From Anthonomus grandis grandis (taxonomy: Eukaryota > Arthropoda > Insecta > Coleoptera > Curculionidae), in assembly GCF_022605725.1 (NCBI RefSeq), contig NC_065554.1, positions 20,541,100 through 20,605,099 of the forward strand: a DNA stretch of 64,000 bases, in the 5' to 3' direction. Shown here piece after piece: positions 60,640-64,000 of this stretch (the stretch's first letter is position 1; each line of letters begins with the position of its first letter). Below the pieces are notes generated by a model. The model searched no databases, was not told where the DNA came from, and worked only from the letters and a program-made list of their open reading frames with translations. The position numbers and the translations under genes are program-made.

Positions 60640-60800
60640 TACAATATAAATGAAATCTTCTATAAAAATAGGACTTTTTTTAATTTGGTAAAAAGTGAAA
60701 ATCTGAATCGCTAGAAATATTTTAGGTCGTTAGATCATAAGCAATTACCTATATTACTAAATTATTAAAAAATTTGAATCTCCTGTTTTCCGTAAATCTC
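60640..60800 (+). mobile_element. Worn copy of the right end of the 12-kb mariner-type element
   Basis: ATCGCTAGAAATATTTTAGG, CGTTAGATCATAAGC and TTTTCCGTAAATCTC align with 12797-12895 inside the element at 11740-12922. The terminal TACAGGG is lost. Confidence 0.5.
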
Positions 60801-61379
60801 TCACATGCTATCCACCATGTGCTATGGTGGTGCTTTTATTTTTCTAAAAAATTTTACATTTTTTTCTAAACTCTAATTTTAACTATTAATATCAATATTG
60901 CACCGTACTTATGTATTTTCCTTCATTATTACTTATTACATAATAACCATCTTTACACACTATTGCATACATAGCAATAATTGGATACATATGCTTAGTG
61001 ATACTCAATCAAACCCTTCAGTAAGGTAAACAGTAGATTTAGCAGAACCGTTTGTTAGTTAAAACAGATTAATCATAGCTTAATTTGGGGATTTCGCTCA
61101 GCTTATTGCTTACTTAACTGCAATCGTGGTGGCATAAAGCATGACAGGCCCTTAAATGTTCGACTAACGTTAATTAATAAGTATTTTGCCTATTGGGTTC
61201 AAAAAATTTGCTTTATATAATAAAAGCATATTTTTTAGAGTTATACAGAGATATTAAAGTAATAAATAGGATACATTTTTTATCAAATTGTATCGCAGAG
61301 TAAATACAGACATCAAAAAACATCCTCATTTCTTATCAAAGAAAATAATATACAAAGAAAGATCCCCATTTAATATCTC

Positions 61380-61640
61380 CACAAAAAGATTTAGGGGGCC
61401 GATAAGTTTGCTCTCCAGATGAAAAGCATCTTTGATTATTTACATTTTCGTTTCTTTGGTTAAGATGAAAAATGTTTTAATTTAGGTTTCCTTGTGCCAA
61501 GCAATAATAACGATATAAAAGGGTTAATATGGTGCCTTAAACATTTATAAAGCAAGTTTAAGCTCCTTTAGGGACTTAGGTTGCTTGAAAAGGATTTTCG
61601 AAAATAGGATTTGGTCTTTTTCGATTTTAATAGGCAATAA
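61380..61640. other. Mildly GC-richer non-coding stretch
   Basis: It includes TTTAGGGGGCCGATAAGTTT and GCTCCTTTAGGGACTTAGGT. No frame is seen. Confidence 0.25.
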
Positions 61641-62209
61641 ATATCTGGGGCGATACTAGCGACAACATTATTAATGCAGTACCTTATAAACTTTTATTTA
61701 AAACTTTAGAATCGATAAGCCTTTGACAGCATTTACGTTTATTAAATAAATTTAATATCTATTCTAACTGAAATTATAAGAATCTCTTTGGAAAAAACTC
61801 ATTAGCTTTTATGAAAACTAAAAAAAATTTAACTTTTCATTATATTTAATAGAATTAGCGTACTGTTTATAAGAATGAGAATAGATAATGAATACAAACA
61901 AGTTTTTTAATATGCAAATTAAAACAGCAATTAGAGGTACTATTTAAATCGAAATATTTAATAAGAAAAAAAAATTATGAGACAAAAAGCTGTATTTTTT
62001 GCTCTATGGCTTTAAATTATGCATTTTTTTGAATACGCTCGTTTTACTCAGCTTATAAGTATCAAATTACGCAATTATTTCGAAATTTAACTAACTTTAT
62101 TAGACCAGAAATTCTACATAATTAATGAAATAAGCAAACAACTTAATCTACGGCAATTTAATATAAAGGACTTCCAACTTTTTTTTATAATCTTTCATTG
62201 ACGAATCCG

Positions 62210-62480
62210 TCCTTTAAACATTCAATATACAAATAAACTCCATATTAAAAAATCAGCCCAGTAAAGCCCGACTGACGGAAACATCCTTCGTACTCCAGGT
62301 GAAACATATTGACGGTCTCGCCAAACGAAATTTGATAGTAAAGGTGACGCAATCGACGAAAGATTTATCAGAAGTAGGATATTGAAAAAACCCGGCGGGG
62401 TGCTAAAAATCTTGGGGGAGAATTTATAGAAGTGGAAGAATAAAGGGGGACAAGGATCATTTCGAATGTTTATAGCATTG
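62210..62480. other. GC-richer non-coding island
   Basis: It includes AAGCCCGACTGACGGAAACA, CGGTCTCGCCAAACGAAATT and AACCCGGCGGGGTGCTAAAA. It has no frame or transposon motif. Candidate regulatory element. Confidence 0.4.
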
Positions 62481-63269
62481 ACGAGTCATTTTTCAGATAT
62501 CCGATAAGTATTCTGCTTATATTGGAATACCAGGATAATGATTTTATATACAGAAAGTTATCACAAATGGTTCGTAATAGTTTTTTGTGTATACTGCATG
62601 AACACGATACTAATGCACTAATTAATAATTTTTTTAATATTAATTTATTTGTATTTTGAAGATCCTAAAGTAAAGTTATTAAATGTAGAAGAATAAAAAG
62701 AGACTAAAATCAACTTATTTTAAATGTTTGTAGCTGGATAAATATTTTTTAACATATATTTAAATAACAGGATAAGTCCCTTATATCCAAGAAACTGATT
62801 TCGATTGAAATCTAGGCTGACCAGTGGTAGTAATAAAGTAGTACAAGAACATGAAAGAGGCTTTATATGCAATGCATATTTACGAAAAATTATATGATTC
62901 TTACATTAAAAATTCCAGAAGGTCATTGGTTACGATATGGAAAATCCTAAAAGCTCACTCACTTAATGGAAAAGTCTTTAGCAACTTTTTAATACTTTTA
63001 AATCATAACAGAAAGGACAACAGAGTAGTTTGTAGTTCTTTGGTGAATTGCCAATGCAATTCTTTAATATTTTTAAGAGACTGTTAGTTGGTCTTGTTCC
63101 AATAAAATGGTTTGTAGTAAATTAGTAAGTGTTTTCATGATTTCCTTCATTCAGACTAATATCTTGCTCAGAAAATGCCCGTCAGTTTTCTTTACATGAA
63201 TTATCAAAAAGGTTGACTCACCACATATCTTTGATAAATTAATGAATGTCTATAGAATATACAATATTC

Positions 63270-63480
63270 AGGTTAATTGCAAACATCATGGATTCATATG
63301 GACCCATTGGCTTTGTTTTGTGACTTGAATAAGGCCCTCGACTGTGTTTTATTTTTTTTTACTCTTAACTTAGCAATTATGCATACAAAGTTAGATCTCT
63401 CGCTTGAGTGCCCACTTGATGTGCATACAATAATTCATCTTAAGGGCACTCCTTCTTGTTAATGATTTACCATATACGTT
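63270..63480 (+). pseudogene. LINE reverse-transcriptase fragment with internal deletion
   Basis: PLALFCDLNKALDCV matches the CDLSKAFDCVDH block, and LLVNDLPYTLT (63450-63480) matches the IYVNDLP block. The about 150 bp between them is too short for the normal spacing, so the middle is deleted. Confidence 0.65.
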
Positions 63481-63820
63481 AACAGGATGAGAATGCTGTG
63501 GAAGACTTAACACACAATACATCATTTGATCGAAGAAACCTTAGAAGTAAAAAATGGCGTAAAGAGTAAAAATTCTTGGCAATGCCACAACCTGCCTTTG
63601 CTAAGAATTTACCCCAATTAAGGTTCGTCTGTCACGTAACTGGATATAATTGTTTTGAAAAGTCTATGAACTATTCTAATGAGATTTTTCTGTAGATAGT
63701 CAGGTAGTCCTAAGAAGACGTACACATCCTACGAAGAGCAGTACGTTTAAATGACATCAGACCTTAAAATACTCTAATTGAAGGAACTCGTCCATTATCT
63801 GAAAGAGACCTACGTAACTA

Positions 63821-63981
63821 GAGAAAAAATGAAAACTCTAAGTCTCAGTCTCAAAATATTTTTTTAATTAATCAGGTGTGTAATAAAGCATCATCAGGCT
63901 TTACAGCTAGATGCGAAACATGTTACCTGATTAATTAAAAAGATATTTTGAGACTGAGACTTAGAGTTTTCATTTTTTCTC
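63821..63981. repeat. Near-perfect 57-bp fold-back repeat with 47-nt loop
   Basis: Arms 63821-63877 and 63925-63981 are complementary at 56 of 57 positions. The loop holds GCATCATCAGG (complement CCTGATGATGC) and GATGCGAAACATG, the two halves of a hammerhead-like core in opposite orientations. An RNA across it would form a long, almost perfect duplex. Confidence 0.8.
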
Positions 63982-64000
63982 CCCTTAAAATACGCTCCCA

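Noticed and set aside
1..64000. CRISPR arrays, operons, ribosome-binding sites and prokaryotic promoters.
   Set aside because: The window is eukaryotic, with spliced genes and insect transposons; none were seen or expected.

Overview
The window is eukaryotic and looks like an insect, possibly a beetle. It is very AT-rich, its genes have 49-57 nt phase-1 introns, and it holds remnants of typical arthropod transposons: PIF/Harbinger, Tc1/mariner with DUF4817-type transposase, Jockey/CR1-like LINEs and Penelope-like elements. The species assignment is inference.

Region 1 (1-20.3 kb) is a cluster of small secreted cysteine-rich peptide genes. All share one design: a 46-nt exon 1 that encodes almost only a signal peptide, a short phase-1 intron, and a second exon with ten cysteines ending in a GCYCPxGxCR-like motif. 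I call them A (153-445, minus), B (3235-3524, minus), C (5239-8043, minus), D (11167-11462, plus), E (17514-17794, plus) and F (19851-20138, plus). An exon-2 relic lies at 17984-18142. A, D, E and F are intact. B and C each carry a stop at codon 12 of the signal peptide. C is also split by a complete 2.49-kb Harbinger element. E and F sit in a tandem duplication that includes their promoters. The fold resembles trypsin-inhibitor-like (TIL) domains but the cysteine spacing is not canonical. Likely roles are protease inhibition or defence outside the cell; this is not proven.

Region 2 (20.3-64 kb) has no convincing host exon. It consists of AT-rich DNA with decayed transposons, a 174-bp satellite-like tandem array (36.9-38.3 kb), local duplications (29.2-30.4 kb and 54-60 kb), several fold-back repeats (47.3, 49.7 and 63.9 kb) and about a dozen islands of 200-800 bp that are visibly richer in GC and CpG. 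The islands recur every few kb without long reading frames and are candidate conserved non-coding (regulatory) elements of a neighbouring gene or a very large intron.

Hammerhead-ribozyme-like cores recur in several repeats, the best at 14221-14262. They fit Penelope-like elements, one of which left a GIY-YIG fragment at 1924-2180.
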